A stretch of 6,925 bases of DNA from Desulfuromonadaceae bacterium (GCA_021107335.1 JAIOSZ010000079.1:1-6925); one strand, 5' to 3'; numbered from the stretch's first letter, positions 1-6,523 are shown. The notes: a model not told the origin generated them from the sequence alone. Translations and numbers: made by a program.

Positions 1-149
1 CTGGACGATTCGGGAAGTTTTACCGAAATCCCCGGCGTTTCAACAAAGGTCGTAGAGATCATAAAGAAGATCAACAGTAAAAAGACCACGTCGACCATCG
101 GGGTCAGGTCGACCCGCGGGCTTTCTCGTTTTTTACGCAGAAAGGCCAT
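1..149 (-). CDS. exbD: ExbD/TolR-family biopolymer transport protein, N-terminal 49 codons (runs off the window)
   Basis: Translating the minus strand from the ATG at 149-147 gives a short basic N-terminus (MAFLRKKRESPRVDLTP). A single membrane segment follows at about residues 18-35, rich in V, F, L and I and carrying an aspartate at residue 20 (PMVDVVFLLLIFFM). This is the ExbD/TolR signature, and the membrane Asp is the proton-carrying residue of the family. The reading frame is open to position 1, so the periplasmic domain lies outside the window. The start lies two bases after the exbB stop, so the two are almost certainly translated together. In the family, ExbD dimers sit inside an ExbB pentamer and pass proton-motive-force energy to TonB, or in TolR to TolA. 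Which partner is used cannot be told from this fragment; ExbD is preferred because of the adjoining ExbB-like protein. Confidence 0.9.
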   Translation of the reverse strand, partial: MAFLRKKRESPRVDLTPMVDVVFLLLIFFMISTTFVETPGISVKLPESS

Positions 150-151
150 AT

Positions 152-751
152 CTAGTCTCCCAGGATATCGACCAGACGCAAGGAACTGGCTTCCATCTCC
201 AGAACGATGCTATCGAGCCGGCTGGAAAGATATTTATGCAACAGCAACACCGGAATAGCGACGGACAGCCCGGCAGCGGTAGTGATCAGTGCTTCGGAGA
301 TACCACCACCAAGGGTCGCCGGTGTTCCCATACCCTGAGTCGCAATCACTGTAAAGGCTTTTATCATTCCGAGAACTGTGCCCAACAGACCGAGCAGGGG
401 CGAAATCGTAGCAATAGTGCCGAGTAAGCCGAGATATCGTTCCAGAGGCGCTGATTCGCGGATGCCGGCCTCTTCAACAGCAGTTTTAATCTGATCGCGA
501 CTGCGGCCTTTGGCCCGCAGAGCCGCCAAAAGAATGTGTGCCAAAGGCGTACCGTAGCGCTGACAAACAATAATGGCTTCATCGATGCGCTGTTTTCCGA
601 CCAGGTCCTCAACCTCTTTGACCAACTCACGAGAACCTCGGTTGACCCGGAAAAAATTCCATAGCCGCTCGAGAAAAATTCCGAAAGCCAGAATTGAGCA
701 CAGCAAGATCGGCCACATAAGTGGGCCCCCCTGTTGAAAATAGTCCATCAT
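152..751 (-). CDS. exbB: ExbB/TolQ/MotA-family proton channel protein
   Basis: This encodes about 199 residues, typical for short ExbB proteins. Three hydrophobic segments are visible: one near the N-terminus (PLMWPILLCSILAFGIF), then two after a long cytoplasmic stretch, ATISPLLGLLGTVLGMIKAF and EALITTAAGLSVAIPVLLL. The last two match the MotA/TolQ/ExbB domain, including the conserved GLLGTV-GMI and T-A-G-L-x-VAIP patterns. In the family it forms the inner-membrane pentamer that, with ExbD, uses the proton gradient to power TonB-dependent uptake. The frame is open upstream to a GTG at 778, but I prefer the ATG at 751-749: AAAGGA at 766-761 stands nine bases before it. A second ATG follows directly at 748. 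exbD begins two bases downstream, and the HIT gene lies 88 bp upstream on the same strand. Confidence 0.93.
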   Translation of the reverse strand: MMDYFQQGGPLMWPILLCSILAFGIFLERLWNFFRVNRGSRELVKEVEDLVGKQRIDEAIIVCQRYGTPLAHILLAALRAKGRSRDQIKTAVEEAGIRESAPLERYLGLLGTIATISPLLGLLGTVLGMIKAFTVIATQGMGTPATLGGGISEALITTAAGLSVAIPVLLLHKYLSSRLDSIVLEMEASSLRLVDILGD

Positions 752-792
752 AACGATTAATCCTTTCTTACCTCGCACAGGCTTAGGTTATC

Positions 793-798
793 ATAATA
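793..798 (-). promoter_or_regulatory. Possible -10 element (TATTAT) of an exbBD promoter
   Basis: On the minus strand, TATTAT lies about 42 bases before the chosen exbB start. It is preceded by TTTAACGG at 806-799, which resembles the TTTAACTGG in front of the thrC -10 box. No good -35 box is present at the normal distance (GCCGAA at a 17-base spacer). The 88-bp gap after the HIT gene leaves room for an internal promoter, but exbBD may simply be read through from HIT. Confidence 0.3.
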
Positions 799-839
799 CC
801 GTTAAATATCCGTTGTTCGGCACGCTAAAGCAAAGAAGA

Positions 840-1349
840 CTATTCGTTGCCTTCTCTTTGCAAATCGACAAAGCACTGGGATAACAGACGATAGGTTTCC
901 TGCAAATGTTGTGGGATCACACGAACCTCGGCGAAAACTGGCATAAAATTAGTATCGCCAACCCAACGCGGGACAAGGTGTAAATGGAGGTGATCCGCAA
1001 TACCCGCCCCGGCAATGGGACCGATATTCATTCCTATATTAAAGCCCTGGGGCTTGCAATACTTATCCAAGACCTTTCGAGACAATTTCAAAAGTTGGTG
1101 CATCTCCAGCATTTCCTCATCTTCAATATCGGCTATATCAGCAATGTGACGATAAGGAGCAATCAAAAGGTGGCCATTGGTATAAGGGAACTTGTTCATC
1201 ATAACAAAAGCCAGGCGCCCGCGGAGTAAGACCAGCCGTTCACTGTCTTCATCGTCCTTGTCTGCCACACAAAAAACACAATCGTCGCACTGTTCATCCT
1301 TGCTTTGTAGATAGCTCATTCGCCAGGGTGCCCACAAATGCTTTACCAT
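840..1349 (-). CDS. HIT-family nucleotide hydrolase/transferase (Ap4A phosphorylase-like branch)
   Basis: This is a 169-residue HIT protein. The histidine triad is clear at H120-L-H122-L-H124 in ADHLHLHLVPRW, preceded by the usual N-x-G region (FNIGMNIGPIAGAGIADH). The mid-region NKFPYTNGHLLIAPYRH at residues 52-68 matches the conserved N-x-(F/Y)-P-Y-x-x-GH-x-x-x-x-P-x-x-H block. The N-terminus begins MVKHLWAPWRMSYL and has three cysteines, C21-x2-C24-x2-C27; a CxxC here is often zinc-binding in this branch. HIT proteins act on nucleotide phosphates such as diadenosine polyphosphates and AMP conjugates; the true substrate cannot be read from the sequence. The ATG start is well supported by AAGGAGGA at 1360-1353. 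It is followed 88 bp later by exbB, with no evident functional link. Confidence 0.93.
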   Translation of the reverse strand: MVKHLWAPWRMSYLQSKDEQCDDCVFCVADKDDEDSERLVLLRGRLAFVMMNKFPYTNGHLLIAPYRHIADIADIEDEEMLEMHQLLKLSRKVLDKYCKPQGFNIGMNIGPIAGAGIADHLHLHLVPRWVGDTNFMPVFAEVRVIPQHLQETYRLLSQCFVDLQREGNE

Positions 1350-1352
1350 GAA

Positions 1353-1360
1353 TCCTCCTT
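1353..1360 (-). promoter_or_regulatory. Strong ribosome binding site of the HIT gene
   Basis: AAGGAGGA on the minus strand, three bases before the ATG at 1349, is a near-perfect anti-16S match. It fixes the HIT start and shows that the gene has its own efficient translation signal after the 215-bp gap. Confidence 0.75.
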
Positions 1361-1461
1361 CGGAACAGAGTCGCTAATCGCCCCGATAACCATCAGCCGT
1401 TAAAATACCGGTTACACCTCTTTGCACCAACAGGTTTAGAAACGATCTACAAATTGTATTG

Positions 1462-1548
1462 CTAACTGGTGTCCATCCGGAAACTTTAGATGGACACAGT
1501 GCAGTTTTCATATGGGAAAAGAGCCGTTTCCGGATAAAAACTAACTGG
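1462..1548. repeat. Repeat-bounded small element: 8-bp direct repeats around 15-bp imperfect inverted repeats
   Basis: Read on the minus strand, CCAGTTAG occurs at 1548-1541 and again at 1469-1462. Between the copies are 71 bp. Their ends are TTTTTATCCGGAAAC (1540-1526) and, on the opposite strand, TGTCCATCCGGAAAC (1470-1484), agreeing at 12 of 15 positions with the inner ten identical. The layout (direct repeat, inverted repeat, short core, inverted repeat, direct repeat) is that of a miniature inserted element with a target duplication. It could also be an RNA hairpin in the mRNA leading into the HIT gene. A second hairpin overlaps the HIT-proximal end. It encodes no recognisable protein. 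The repeats are plain in the sequence; the transposition reading is inference. Confidence 0.45.
1464..1506. repeat. Stem-loop, 9-bp perfect stem with an outer 5-bp extension
   Basis: GTGTCCATC at 1469-1477 and GATGGACAC at 1489-1497 are perfect inverted repeats around an 11-base loop. AACTG (1464-1468) and CAGTT (1502-1506) extend the stem across a four-base bulge. No T-run follows on either strand, so it is not a standard intrinsic terminator. It shares bases 1475-1477 with the longer inverted repeat of the surrounding element, so the two stems could not both form completely in RNA. Confidence 0.5.
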
Positions 1549-1564
1549 AATATCAGCAAGCGTT

Positions 1565-2080
1565 TCAATCCAATGGAATAATACGGCCCTGTATGGTATC
1601 AGCAACCTCTAAAATTCCTACAGAATGAAAGGGCGCATTGCGGCGGTCTGTGGGGCTTCCAGGATTGAATAGAAACTGCTCTCCTTGCCATCTGCAGGTT
1701 GGCATATGACTGTGGCCATAGACCAAACAATCTATATTTTCGCTAGAAAACTCATTTAGCAAACGCTGCTCTAACCCCTTTGGGGAGCCCCAGCCATGGG
1801 CGAGTCCAATGCGAAAGGGACCCGCAGAGATTACCCTTCGCGTGGCAAGATCAGCTGTTGGTGAATCCATATTGCCGCACACCGCCAGAATAGGACACGT
1901 TGTAAAACGGCTCAGAATCTGCGGGTCGACCAAATCCCCCGCATGCAAAATAAGATCTACTCCTTGAAAATGCTGCTCTTGAACGGATTGTATCAGTGTG
2001 TCATCAAACCAAGCATCGACGAAATGAGTATCGGAAATAACGCCAATACGGCAGGGCCATTTAATGGAAGAGTATTGCAC
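1565..2080 (-). CDS. YfcE/MJ0936-type metallophosphoesterase
   Basis: This is a 171-residue calcineurin-like phosphoesterase with every metal-binding motif of the small YfcE/MJ0936 family in order: ISDTH (D17, H19), HAGDLVD (D49), VCGNMDS (N70), LAHGWG (H95), YGHSHMP (H123, H125) and the family's NPGSPTDRR near residues 139-147. These residues bind two metal ions, usually manganese or similar, and cleave phosphodiesters in vitro; the natural substrate of the family is mostly unknown. It is probably cytoplasmic, since no signal peptide is seen. The start is GTG at 2080-2078, with AAGG at 2092-2089 eight bases upstream. It is divergent from thrC across a 187-bp gap, and 215 bp separate its stop from the HIT gene. 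Confidence 0.92.
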   Translation of the reverse strand: MQYSSIKWPCRIGVISDTHFVDAWFDDTLIQSVQEQHFQGVDLILHAGDLVDPQILSRFTTCPILAVCGNMDSPTADLATRRVISAGPFRIGLAHGWGSPKGLEQRLLNEFSSENIDCLVYGHSHMPTCRWQGEQFLFNPGSPTDRRNAPFHSVGILEVADTIQGRIIPLD

Positions 2081-2197
2081 GAATAAAACCTTAAAATATC
2101 ATGGTAGCAAGTCTGGACAACCAGGCAGTTTAACCATTCCTGGAAAACAAAATTGGCCCCACGGTGGGAGCCCACTATTTCATTTCAGTAGTTTAAC

Positions 2198-2206
2198 TGG
2201 TATAAT
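2198..2206 (+). promoter_or_regulatory. thrC promoter, extended -10 (TGG-TATAAT)
   Basis: A perfect TATAAT at 2201-2206 is preceded directly by TGG, the TGn of an extended -10 promoter. The -35 region is poor (ATTTCA at 2177-2182, 18-base spacer, 3 of 6 matches), as is common for extended -10 promoters. Transcription would begin near 2213 and leave a leader of about 55 bases before thrC. I see no leader peptide or attenuator stem in that leader. Confidence 0.65.
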
Positions 2207-2250
2207 GCTGGGCAGTCAAAAACAATTATCACCTATCTACAATTGATGTT

Positions 2251-2256
2251 GAGGAG
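2251..2256 (+). promoter_or_regulatory. Ribosome binding site of thrC
   Basis: GAGGAG lies 11 bases before the ATG at 2268. The spacer is slightly long but the match is good, and no nearer alternative start precedes the conserved N-terminus. Confidence 0.65.
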
Positions 2257-2267
2257 AACAACTACCG

Positions 2268-3656
2268 ATGCAATATATCAGCACTCGCGGACAGATTCAG
2301 GAAATTTCGTTTAAAGAGGCTGTCATGATGGGTCTCGCGGACGACGGTGGGCTGCTCCTACCCGCCACAATTCCCAACCTGTCTGCCGGGGACATAGCAG
2401 CGCTGAGTAAAATGACCTATCCCGATCTGGCATTTCGGATTATATCCTTATTTGCCGAAGGCATTCCGGCGGATGACCTCAAGGATCTGGTCGACCGTTC
2501 TTACCGCTCCTTTAACCACGATGAAGTCACCCCAGTGGTTCACCAAGACGGCGTCTACGTCCTTGAACTGTTTCACGGCCCTACCCTGGCCTTCAAGGAT
2601 GTTGCGCTACAGTTTCTCGGCAACCTGTTCGAATACCTATTGAAAGAACGGGGTGAGAAAATGAACATCCTTGGCGCCACCTCCGGGGATACCGGAAGTG
2701 CCGCCATCTATGGGGTGCGGGGCAAAGAAAACATCAATATCTTCATCCTTCATCCCCATCAGAAGGTCTCCCCGATCCAGGAATTGCAGATGACCACCGT
2801 CACCGACCCCAACGTCTTCAACTTAGCTATCCGCGGGACCTTTGACGACGGCCAGCGCATCGTCAAGGAAATCTTCGGCGACCTGGAGTTCAAATCCCGC
2901 CTTTCCCTCGGCGCGGTAAACTCCATCAACTGGGCCCGTGTGCTGGCCCAGGTCGTCTACTATTTCTATGCCTTCGGTCGGGTACAGAGGGACACCGGCT
3001 GCAAAGAAGCGTATTTTTCTGTACCGACTGGCAATTTCGGCGATATTTTTGCCGGCTTCATCGCCAAACGCATGGGCCTGCCCATTCGTCGCCTCATTCT
3101 GGCCACCAACGAAAACGACATCCTGTCCCGCTTCGTCGGCCAAGGCGACTATTCCATCGCCGATGTGGTCGAAACGCCGGCACCGTCCATGGATATTCAA
3201 CTGGCCAGTAACTTTGAGCGATATCTTTACTATCTGCTGGATGAAGATACCGCCAAGGTTCGCAAGGCCATGGCAGACTTTGCCGAGACTGGCAATTTAG
3301 CTTTCGATTCCTCCCTGCAAGAACGGGTCGCTCAGGACTTCCTCAGCGGCTCCGCCAATCGCAGCGAAACCATTGACACCATTCGGGACTTCTACCAGTC
3401 AACCGGCTACGTGCTCGATCCGCATACGGCTATTGGCGTAAAGGTCGGCAAAGAGCAGGCCGGTGGCGAATGTCCCCTCATCTGTCTGGCTACAGCCGAT
3501 CCTGCCAAATTCGGCGACGCAGTTCAGGAAGCCATCAACACTTCGCCGACGATGCCCGAATCCCTGGCCGGCATCGAACAGCGCCCCAGCCGCTGTGAAA
3601 TTATCGATGCTGATAGCAACGCGATACGTAATTTTGTTGAGCAGCACAGCTGCTAG
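2268..3656 (+). CDS. thrC: Threonine synthase (PLP-dependent, E. coli/fungal-type)
   Basis: This 462-residue protein converts O-phosphohomoserine to threonine and phosphate, the last step of threonine synthesis in the cytoplasm. The N-terminus MQYISTRGQIQEISFKEAV with LADDGGLLLP at about 23-32 is characteristic. K110 in HGPTLAFKD is the expected PLP Schiff-base lysine. The phosphate-binding loop is ATSGDTGSAAI (about 137-147), followed by HPHQKVSPIQELQM, VNSINWARVLAQ and the second PLP-phosphate region SVPTGNFGDIFAG (about 251-263). Length and motifs fit the E. coli ThrC branch rather than the shorter Bacillus/plant type. The gene stands alone on its strand, with its own promoter and a strong terminator that it shares with glnA. 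No homoserine kinase or homoserine dehydrogenase gene lies in the window. Confidence 0.96.
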   Translation: MQYISTRGQIQEISFKEAVMMGLADDGGLLLPATIPNLSAGDIAALSKMTYPDLAFRIISLFAEGIPADDLKDLVDRSYRSFNHDEVTPVVHQDGVYVLELFHGPTLAFKDVALQFLGNLFEYLLKERGEKMNILGATSGDTGSAAIYGVRGKENINIFILHPHQKVSPIQELQMTTVTDPNVFNLAIRGTFDDGQRIVKEIFGDLEFKSRLSLGAVNSINWARVLAQVVYYFYAFGRVQRDTGCKEAYFSVPTGNFGDIFAGFIAKRMGLPIRRLILATNENDILSRFVGQGDYSIADVVETPAPSMDIQLASNFERYLYYLLDEDTAKVRKAMADFAETGNLAFDSSLQERVAQDFLSGSANRSETIDTIRDFYQSTGYVLDPHTAIGVKVGKEQAGGECPLICLATADPAKFGDAVQEAINTSPTMPESLAGIEQRPSRCEIIDADSNAIRNFVEQHSC

Positions 3657-3705
3657 TTCAAAAAATTCAGCAACAGACTTCATTTAGCCAAACTAGCCAA
3701 AGCAT

Positions 3706-3743
3706 AAAAAAAGCCCCCGGTCTTAAGACCGGGGGCTTTTTTT
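3706..3743. terminator. Bidirectional intrinsic terminator between convergent thrC and glnA
   Basis: All 38 bases form a perfect palindrome centred between 3724 and 3725. The stem is GCCCCCGGTC/GACCGGGGGC with a TTAA loop, flanked by seven A on the left and seven T on the right. On either strand the transcript therefore has a very GC-rich hairpin followed by a U-run. It ends 20 bases before the glnA stop and begins 49 bases after the thrC stop, so it serves both genes. Confidence 0.95.
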
Positions 3744-3763
3744 GCTTTGTCATTTACGCCTGA

Positions 3764-5172
3764 TTAGCAGTCGTAGTAAAGAGCGAATTCTTCGGGTACC
3801 GGACGCATGCGAACCGGGTTAACTTCCGCTTCGGTCTTGTACTCGATCCACTTCTCGATAACATCTTCAGTGAAGACATCACCCTTGAGCAGGAAGTCGT
3901 GATCCGCCTGAAGAGCTTTGAGAGCTTCGTCCAGGGTACCAGCAACGCAAGGAATATCTGCCAACTCTTCCGGAGGAAGAGCGTAGAGGTCCTTGTCCAA
4001 AGGCTCGCCCGGGTCAATCTTGTTCTCAATACCGTCCAGACCAGCCATAAGAACGGCCGAAAAGCACAGGTAGCCGTTGGCAGACGGATCGGGAGTCCGA
4101 TACTCAACACGCTTGGACTTAGGGTTCGAAGTCGTCGGGATACGCAAGGCGGCGGAACGGTTACGGCCGGAATAAGCCAAGTTTACCGGAGCTTCGAAGC
4201 CAGGAACCAGGCGCTTGTAAGAGTTGGTGCTGGGGTTGGTGAAAGCACACAGAGCCTTGGCGTGCTTGACAATGCCGCCGATGAAGTAAAGGGCATTTTT
4301 GGACAGACCGGAATAACCATCGCCAGCGAAGGTGTTGACGCCGTCTTTCCAGATCGAAACGTGGACGTGCATGCCGCTGCCGTTATCATCAAACAGGGGC
4401 TTGGGCATGAAGGTTACGGTCTTGCCATTGCGCACGGCAACGTTCTTGATGATGTATTTGAACCACTGCAGGGTGTCGCCCATGCTGACCAGGGAATCGA
4501 AACGCATGTCGATTTCGCACTGACCGCCGGTAGCCACTTCGTGGTGAGAAGCTTCGATGCGCATGCCAACGCTCTGCAGCACTTGAACCATTTCGTTACG
4601 CAGATCAACCAGTGAATCGGTAGGCGCGCAAGGGAAGTAACCTTCCTTGTGGCGAGGCTTATAACCGAGGTTGGGGTATTCTTCACGGCCGGTGTTCCAG
4701 ATACCTTCGGTGCTATCAACACTATAGAAGGACTGATTGCAGCTTGAGGCATAACGAACGTCTTCAAACACGAAGAATTCGGGCTCGGGACCGATGAAAG
4801 CCGTATCACCAATGCCGGTCGACTTAAGGTAGGCTTCGGCTTTTTGTGCGATGAAACGAGGATCGCGGCTGTAGCCTTCCTTGGTGATCGGATCGTAGAT
4901 ATTACAGATCAGGCTCAGAGTGGTCATTTCCACAAAGGGATCGATCATCGCGGTGTCAGGATCGGGAACGATGGACATGTCGCTGTTGTGGATTGGCTGC
5001 CAACACGGATGGAAGAACCGTCAAAACCGAGACCCTCTTCAAAGACCTCTTCTTCAAACTCGCTCACCGGGGTGGTAAAATGTTGCCAGATACCGACAAA
5101 GTCCAGAAACTTGTAATCGACCATCTGGACATTATTTTCTTTTGCAAACTGAAGTACCTCTTTTGGCGTCAT
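3764..5172 (-). pseudogene. glnA: Glutamine synthetase type I, interrupted by a single-base frameshift
   Basis: The gene makes glutamine from glutamate, ammonia and ATP. The first frame (ATG 5172, RBS AAAGGAG at 5186-5180) encodes MTPKEVLQF through FDGSSIR (residues 1-56) and then turns to nonsense. The shifted frame resumes exactly with WQPIHNSDM at 5002. One base is missing near 5003-5005; restoring a glycine codon gives a 469-residue protein, the normal GSI length. The rest is intact: GPEPEFF with metal-ligand glutamates about 130/132, [21 protein letters not shown] (H269), the NRSAALRIP region, [11 protein letters not shown] (E357, R359) and the adenylylation tyrosine Y397 in LYALPPEE. 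The longest open piece begins with the ATG at 4978 and has no RBS; it would lack the N-terminal domain that completes the neighbouring active site. It is second in the glnB-glnA operon, 77 bp after glnB, and ends in the shared terminator. A sequence error is quite possible, in which case this is a normal CDS. Confidence 0.9.
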
Positions 5173-5179
5173 TGTGCTG

Positions 5180-5186
5180 CTCCTTT
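5180..5186 (-). promoter_or_regulatory. Ribosome binding site of glnA
   Basis: AAAGGAG on the minus strand lies seven bases before the ATG at 5172. It shows that the true start is that of the N-terminal frame, not the downstream ATG at 4978, and so supports the frameshift interpretation. Confidence 0.8.
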
Positions 5187-5249
5187 AGATTTTTAATGCG
5201 TTTTCAGAACCACACCCGGCGGATACCCCCCGGCTTCAATAGCTTGGCA

Positions 5250-5639
<390 letters not shown>

Positions 5640-5721
5640 TTAATTCCAGCCTTTTACCATAAATCTACTTGCCGCAAATCGGGCGCAACCAAGATTGCTT
5701 CTTCTATTAATACCTTGACTG

Positions 5722-5737
5722 AGCAATTCCCTTGCCA
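5722..5737 (-). promoter_or_regulatory. Sigma-54 (RpoN) -24/-12 promoter of glnB-glnA
   Basis: On the minus strand the sequence TGGCAAG-GGAA-TTGCT matches the consensus TGGCAC/G-N4-TTGCW, with the required GG-N10-GC spacing (GG at 5736-5735, GC at 5724-5723). Transcription should start near 5711, about 120 bases before the glnB ATG. Nitrogen-controlled glnB-glnA or glnA promoters of this type need an activator of the NtrC family. The promoter match is direct; the activator is inferred. Confidence 0.88.
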
Positions 5738-5858
5738 AAACAACTAACCAACCCGAAACAAGGAGCTAACACATTGAATCAAAACTGTTTTTTAAGAAAG
5801 CATGAACCATCTACCCATGAAGTCTCTTGTGCGGAGACCCCAATTTGCTTACTTTTTA

Positions 5859-5876
5859 TGCACAGACCGTTGTGCC
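5859..5876 (-). promoter_or_regulatory. Candidate NtrC-type enhancer site
   Basis: Minus-strand GGCACAACGGTCTGTGCA contains the perfect inverted repeat GCACA-N6-TGTGC. The half-sites resemble those of NtrC (TGCACC-N5-GGTGCA), though the centre is one base wider than in the enteric consensus. The centre lies roughly 155 bp upstream of the predicted start of the sigma-54 promoter, a normal enhancer distance. Only one clear copy is visible, while NtrC sites often occur in pairs. Confidence 0.5.
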
Positions 5877-5980
5877 GTGATGCTTTTATGGGCAGGCCAA
5901 GACTATTGATTTGCCAACTCCATCTGATTACACCACAACAAAAGGTAAAATTAAAGCCACGACAGAAGGAAAAACAGGAC

Positions 5981-6514
5981 TTAAGTATCTAAAAACAGAG
6001 CCTTTAGCCCCCCCCTCTTCCTCGCCCACTCCATGAACAAAAACCATTCATGCTCAAAATTTGGGGTAAACAATCCACTGCCTAGCATTTGAGCAACTTC
6101 TTCCACGGAGTAAAAGGCAATCGCTTCTATCTCCTGCGGGTCGAACTCAACAACCCCATCGTAGCAGAGCCAAAAAGAAGTGACATTTTCCGACTCAAAG
6201 GCGTTGCGATGAGGATAAGTATATAAGAGTTCAAGAGGCTGGTTAATAATACCCAACTCCTCGGCCATCTCCCTTAAAGCGCCGGCCTGATAATCTTCTC
6301 CGGGATCTAGATGGCCGCCAACGCTGGTATCCCAGCGACCGGGCTGAACATCTTTGGAACAAGAGCGTTTTTGCAACAGGACCTGCCCCGTACTGTTAAA
6401 TACCAATACATGAGCAACCCGATGGACCAAGGACGGATTACCGTGGCAGGACGATCGAGGTGCCTGACCGATGACACAACCCTGATCATCAACGATATCG
6501 AGCATCTCCACCAT
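5981..6514 (-). CDS. Nudix hydrolase, YfcD-like
   Basis: The complete Nudix box G-x5-E-x7-RE-U-x-EE-x-G-U is seen as GHLDPGE...REMAEELGI, about residues 67-89 from the chosen start. Its glutamates bind the divalent metal used to cleave nucleoside diphosphates linked to another group. The N-terminal region (MLDIVDDQGCVIGQAPRSSC, then HRVAHVLVFNSTGQVLLQKRS) and PGRWDTSVGGHLDPGE are typical of the YfcD/isopentenyl-diphosphate-isomerase-like subgroup. Length (about 177 residues) fits YfcD rather than a true IPP isomerase; the substrate is unknown. The frame is open to a TTG at 6523, directly after the upstream stop codon. I prefer the ATG at 6514 because the family begins close to this point, but neither start has a strong RBS, and translational coupling to the DUF2148 gene is likely. 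Confidence 0.9.
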   Translation of the reverse strand: MVEMLDIVDDQGCVIGQAPRSSCHGNPSLVHRVAHVLVFNSTGQVLLQKRSCSKDVQPGRWDTSVGGHLDPGEDYQAGALREMAEELGIINQPLELLYTYPHRNAFESENVTSFWLCYDGVVEFDPQEIEAIAFYSVEEVAQMLGSGLFTPNFEHEWFLFMEWARKRGGLKALFLDT

Positions 6515-6523
6515 AAGGACCAA

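Noticed and set aside
1374..1568. 64-codon minus-strand frame starting at a TTG that overlaps the phosphoesterase stop region
   Set aside because: It has a TTG start without an RBS, resembles no known family, and runs through the repeat element, so its coding sequence would be dominated by inverted repeats.
1565..1568. CRISPR, tRNA, rRNA or integrase signals anywhere in the window
   Set aside because: No regular spaced repeats, cloverleaf sequences, ribosomal RNA segments or recombinase motifs were seen; the coordinates are nominal.
2064..2246. 60-codon plus-strand frame before thrC
   Set aside because: It spans the thrC promoter and the 5' end of the divergent phosphoesterase, and has low-complexity composition without family resemblance.
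2823..3200. 125-codon minus-strand frame inside thrC
   Set aside because: It is an antisense shadow of conserved threonine synthase codons.
3899..4615. 238-codon plus-strand frame opposite glnA
   Set aside because: It lies wholly antisense to strongly conserved glnA codons. Long antisense frames are expected there, and its product resembles no family.
3764..4978. A 404-residue glnA starting at the ATG at 4978
   Set aside because: There is no RBS, and it would lack the N-terminal domain whose coding sequence lies directly upstream in another frame.
5173..5249. Possible terminator or promoter between glnB and glnA
   Set aside because: The G-rich stretch forms only weak stems and has no T-run, and no GG-N10-GC or good -10/-35 pair is present; read-through as one operon is simpler.
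5732..5992. 86-codon plus-strand frame upstream of glnB
   Set aside because: It has a TTG start inside the sigma-54 promoter, no RBS and no recognisable motif, and it overlaps the end of the Nudix gene.
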